Shown here piece after piece: positions 8,494-10,845 of a stretch of DNA of 10,845 bases. The position numbers were made by a program, and so were the translations under genes. The stretch's first letter is position 1, and each line of letters opens with the position of its first letter. Source of the stretch: Terana coerulea. Its lineage: Eukaryota; Basidiomycota; Agaricomycetes; Polyporales; Phanerochaetaceae. The stretch covers positions 1 through 10,845 of the forward strand of contig JAKOGH010000452.1 of the NCBI GenBank assembly GCA_024811115.1, given 5' to 3'. The notes under the pieces are model-generated. The model was not told where the DNA came from and made no database searches. It worked only from the letters and a program-made list of their open reading frames with translations.

Positions 8494-9408
8494 GTGTACC
8501 GCAAAATCTTGGAATCTACCCTCAAAACGCTGTGGGACCTGGTTGTAGGCCCAGTTGTGCACGCGTTGGAGACGTTTGGCATCCCTTACGGCTCCCGCAT
8601 ATGGTGGGGCCCTACATCTGTCATGTGTGGTCTACCGCTGCATGCAGCGTACGATGATGATGGCCAACGCTACCTGTCGGATTTGTACATCCCTTCATAC
8701 ACATCGACCATCGCCGCCTTGGTTGAAGCCCATTCAAATACCCACGGAATTGCTGCAGGGCATCTGCCGGTCCTCCTTACTGTTGCCCAGGTTGACGCAA
8801 GCTTGGCCTACGTGGAAGAAGAACTCGCTGTCTTCCAAGATCTTCGCCGAGTTGCTGGATCCCGTATATCTTTGGAGATAGTGCAAGGTGAACAAGCGAC
8901 GCCGAATGCGGTGGTTGACAAGCTTCAAACCGCGAACTGGGCCCATTTCGCTTGTCATGGACACCTCATCCCTGGCAAGCCTTTTGAGTCTGCGTTCATA
9001 CTATCCAATCCGGATGAGCCACTCACTCTGCTCGACATCACCCGTGCGCACATCCCCAACGCAGAATTCGCTTTCCTCTCCGCATGTCACTCGGCGGAGC
9101 AGACCAGCGATAGCGCTTCCGAGGAAGCCCTTCATCTTGCCGCCGCAATGCAGGTGACCGGCTTTCGCAGCGTCGTTGGCACGATGTGGCAGATGAAGGA
9201 CGAGGACGGGCCAGATCTCGCAAGACTATTTTACGGGGAGATGCTTCGGCCGCAGGAGGAGGATTATTCATTGGAGGTTGGCTACAAGCGGGCTGCGCGT
9301 GCGTTGGCGGTGGCGACGAAGAAGCTGAGGAATAAATGGGACGCATCGGGAAGAAAAATGCCGGACAGTCTGGAGAGATGGGTCAACTACATCCATATCG
9401 GCGCATAA
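8494..9408 (+). CDS. CHAT domain (caspase-like peptidase), C-terminal segment of the TPR-CHAT gene
   Basis: A 304-codon open frame ending in TAA. It starts with GTG, and the first in-frame ATG is at 8623, so it is the surviving end of the larger gene and not an independent start. Residues counted from 8494: helical lead-in with TLKTLWDLVVGPVV (9-22) and WGPTSVMCGLPLHAA (near 38-52). Next comes the block HFACHG (151-156), whose His155 is the expected catalytic His, then FAFLSACHSAEQTSD, with the expected catalytic Cys198. The tail SVVGTMWQMKDEDGPDLARL is the conserved end of CHAT folds. No substitution is seen in the dyad. Upstream, the same protein continues in other frames (GPVIIV...RSDALI at 8321-8370), separated by a TAG at 8318-8320 and a one-base break at 8468-8471. 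CHAT identity is firm; substrate and role are unknown. Confidence 0.85.
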   Translation: MYRKILESTLKTLWDLVVGPVVHALETFGIPYGSRIWWGPTSVMCGLPLHAAYDDDGQRYLSDLYIPSYTSTIAALVEAHSNTHGIAAGHLPVLLTVAQVDASLAYVEEELAVFQDLRRVAGSRISLEIVQGEQATPNAVVDKLQTANWAHFACHGHLIPGKPFESAFILSNPDEPLTLLDITRAHIPNAEFAFLSACHSAEQTSDSASEEALHLAAAMQVTGFRSVVGTMWQMKDEDGPDLARLFYGEMLRPQEEDYSLEVGYKRAARALAVATKKLRNKWDASGRKMPDSLERWVNYIHIGA

Positions 9409-9715
9409 CACACCGTTGAGGTATATTACAGTTTCATTACTATATGAAGCTATCCTTGACACACCTGACATAAACGGTTTAGTCAGACAACGTGTACTGT
9501 GTGTTTCGGAGCAGACACGATACAAGCTTGTTTAACAAGGCCTTACACGGTGCAATGACTACCGATTAAGCCCGAGCCATAGGTTTCTCGCGCAGCCTTA
9601 GTAATGCGTACGGTGTCAACGACAACAACGTCTCGCTGACAATTGCAATCCACTACAGTGTCAGCAACAAACGGGTGAACATGACAATACATCGAACGCA
9701 AGGCAGTGGGCGGCA
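9409..9715. other. 3' flank of the CHAT gene, nothing recognised
   Basis: No gene, repeat or RNA is evident. On the minus strand the far end of the Obg-like remnant may reach into this stretch, but I cannot align it with confidence. Confidence 0.35.
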
Positions 9716-10223
9716 TGGAAGTGATGTATAGGTTGAATAGATTCTGGGAATAGCATCATTCGCGCTTCGCAGCGGGCTTGCATACTTTACTGGCCTTGGT
9801 CGTCCTGTCCAGGAGAGGGATTGATAATCGCGAGCATTGCCCACCGTAAGGTCCATGTGATTGTTCTCGTCTCGCATGATGGATTGCGGTACTAAGACGC
9901 TGCATACGCGGTGGACATGGAAATCATACCTGCATTCGGAAACCCGACGAGGCCGACGACCGCGAGCAGGTTGAGCTCAAGTGCGAGTCTCAAGCGCCCG
10001 CGTATCCCTGTGGTTCTTCTAGGCTTACATTGTTAGCTACGGATGCACGAGCTTTGAAACTGGTGGTGAGGGCTTGGACATGGTAAGCTATGATGGTGGT
10101 CGACGACAAAGCTGACTTAGCTGAGAGCATCACAGAGACGCCTGAGAACGCCACCAAGGCCGGTCTAGTAGCTAGGCGCCCTCCGTTTGCCAACATGCCA
10201 CCATGACCAACCATGAGGGACAA
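9716..10223 (-). pseudogene. remnant of an Obg-type GTPase gene (MTG2/CgtA-like)
   Basis: Obg GTPases are large-ribosomal-subunit assembly factors; fungi have a mitochondrial one. On the minus strand, bases 10035 to 9930 encode [21 protein letters not shown], the end of the Obg fold and the G1 P-loop (family: [20 protein letters not shown]). Right after the G (9930) comes a good donor, GTATGA, so the P-loop was split by an intron before the KS. A second block (about 9780-9716) reads PLRSANDAIPRIYSTYTSL, like the family's STLLRAL...P.I..Y.FT.L switch I region, but the KS residues are damaged. Upstream (10223-10020) a frame with VGHGGMLANGG and EEPQGYAGA resembles the glycine-rich Obg domain, joined only through a frame change near 10008. 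No G3 or G4 motif was found. The G1 block is convincing; the outer limits are approximate. Confidence 0.6.
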
Positions 10224-10629
10224 CTTATGGACCTACCCTCGTCTCGTCAAACTGGCTACGACCACAGTAAAAAAATTTGCGTACTATTTTCTGGCTAAAT
10301 TCTGACTTTCTCTATTGCAGGTACGCCTCTGGCGTGATCGCCCGGTGCACCGCCGGGCTCCCCAGACCCTGGTCACTGGTCGCGCAAGCCTCAGAACCAG
10401 TGGAACGCGCTGTTTTCTTAGGCTGTGGCAAAGCAGCCCACTGTAGCTGCACGGCACGGCGCTCATCATGCTCACGCCGTGTACGTGCACGGCCTGTACA
10501 GGCTCCAGGCTTCAAGCGTCATGGCTACCGTACGGTATTGCCAGGTATCCCACTTCTGTCGGCCTGAATTCCGACAGAAATTCACCATTCGCACACCTCG
10601 CCACGAGCCCGAGCCTATCTGACACCGCC
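10224..10629. other. degraded sequence, possibly older part of the permease copy
   Basis: No intact gene. Weak permease-like traces on the plus strand include TTTGCGTACTATTTTCTGGC (near 10279-10298), against the exon encoding RIFVYGYLGF, and VQAPGFKRHG (near 10496-10525), against LQVPAWKAGLG. They are in the expected order but too diverged to call individually. Confidence 0.3.
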
Positions 10630-10845
10630 GCACCCCCCTGGTCGGCATCCGAGTCGGCCTGATAAACTTCTTCAGCACATTCCTACACCTTCTCGGCGCA
10701 TGCCCACGTCCTACCGTGCGCAGTCTGTCGTTTAACCTCTGTCGTCAACTCGAGGCTAACACCTGTTTTGTATAGGCTTCATTGGCTACGGGCATGGCCC
10801 CCATGCCCCCTCCTTGCGCGTCACTCGTGACATTGCGCATGTCGC
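10630..10845 (+). pseudogene. degraded second copy of the purine-cytosine permease, runs off the right edge
   Basis: Bases 10638-10696 read LVGIRVGLINFFSTFLHLLG, aligning with PVGIVGATKFYDTFLEIL of exon 11 of the gene at 525. After about 80 bp, TATAG (10771-10775) is followed by a block reading FIGYGHGPHAP, aligning with FIGYWLGPYIA at the start of exon 12. The intron position and length (about 80 versus 81 bp) agree, and the intron ends are alike (GAGGCTAACACCTG versus GAGACTGACACCTG). The donor has been lost: where the intact gene has GTGAGT this copy has GCGCAT. The tryptophan and tyrosine codons of the second block are also changed. The copy is incomplete in this window. Confidence 0.65.

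Larger units (their letters stand above)
5223..9408 (+). pseudogene. TPR-CHAT protein gene, broken by frameshifts, stops and a solo LTR
   Basis: Agaricomycete-type protein: helical repeats followed by a CHAT domain, a caspase-like cysteine peptidase fold. A start at ATG 5223 with an intron 5238-5281 is plausible, but the frame then does not join the next coding block. Coding blocks in order: an N-terminal helical part (about 5290-5690, with DLDEAIQHF and LYNLAHACNRRFEQY); eight 45-residue repeats (5727-6821); KAYQRGVELLEHVLVIHP (about 6960-7014); SYAIEQDDLRTAVQFLEQ and LRVPLDLLEQ (7920-8040); GPVIIV..NKYRSDALIIL (8321-8370); CHAT (8494-9408). Lesions seen: frame shifts near 5524, 5715, 5908, 5967-5985, 6165, 6245, 6430, 6940, 7987-7991 and 8468-8471; in-frame stops TGA 5688, TGA 6436 and TAG 8318; and the LTR at 7037-7878. 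Without these and the insertion the product would be about 1,100 residues, within the family range. Some breaks could be missed introns, but not all. The role of fungal TPR-CHAT proteins is not established. Confidence 0.8.

Noticed and set aside
9038..9346. 102-codon minus-strand frame rich in Pro, Ser and Arg
   Set aside because: Antisense shadow of the CHAT segment; low-complexity composition follows from the GC-rich opposite strand.
1..10845. CRISPR array, rRNA, tRNA or phage-type defence cluster
   Set aside because: No regularly spaced identical repeats with unique spacers, no tRNA-like cloverleaf and no prokaryotic gene layout; the intron-rich genes are fungal.

Overview
The window looks like genomic DNA of a basidiomycete fungus, most likely an agaricomycete. 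Three things point there: a gene cut into 12 small exons by 45-80 bp GT-AG introns; a TPR-CHAT gene whose 45-residue repeats carry the 'PPGHPD' motif typical of the large agaricomycete expansions; and a background of short non-autonomous transposons plus a solo LTR. No organism can be named from the sequence alone. No rRNA, tRNA or CRISPR array was seen.

Layout. (1) 1-524 is flanking and promoter sequence. (2) 525-2719 (+) is an NCS1-family purine-cytosine permease gene. All 11 introns fit the reading frame, but there are two single-base frame breaks, one in exon 2 and one in exon 12. (3) 2720-5222 is a repeat-rich, gene-free stretch. It holds a 642 bp MITE with 31 bp terminal inverted repeats and an exact 8 bp target duplication, a palindrome cluster, and two diverged copies of another repeat. 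(4) 5223-9408 (+) is a TPR-CHAT gene (caspase-like peptidase fold behind helical repeats) in decay. It has about eight repeat units spread over all three frames, and a solo LTR (7037-7878, target duplication ACCAG) sits in the coding sequence. Inside that LTR is a second MITE rich in GGGTAA. The C-terminal CHAT module (8494-9408) is still open and keeps its His/Cys dyad motifs. (5) 9409-10845 is a gene graveyard: on the minus strand a fragment of an Obg-type GTPase with an intron inside its P-loop, and on the plus strand, running off the right edge, a degraded second copy of the permease that keeps one intron position.

The genes do not form a pathway. The interest lies in stratigraphy: a CHAT gene hit by an LTR that was later hit by a MITE, next to duplicated permease sequence at different stages of decay. 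Several frame breaks fall in short homopolymer runs, so assembly error must be excluded before any single gene is called dead. The LTR, the in-frame stops and the repeat-unit indels in the CHAT gene are too many and too varied for error alone.
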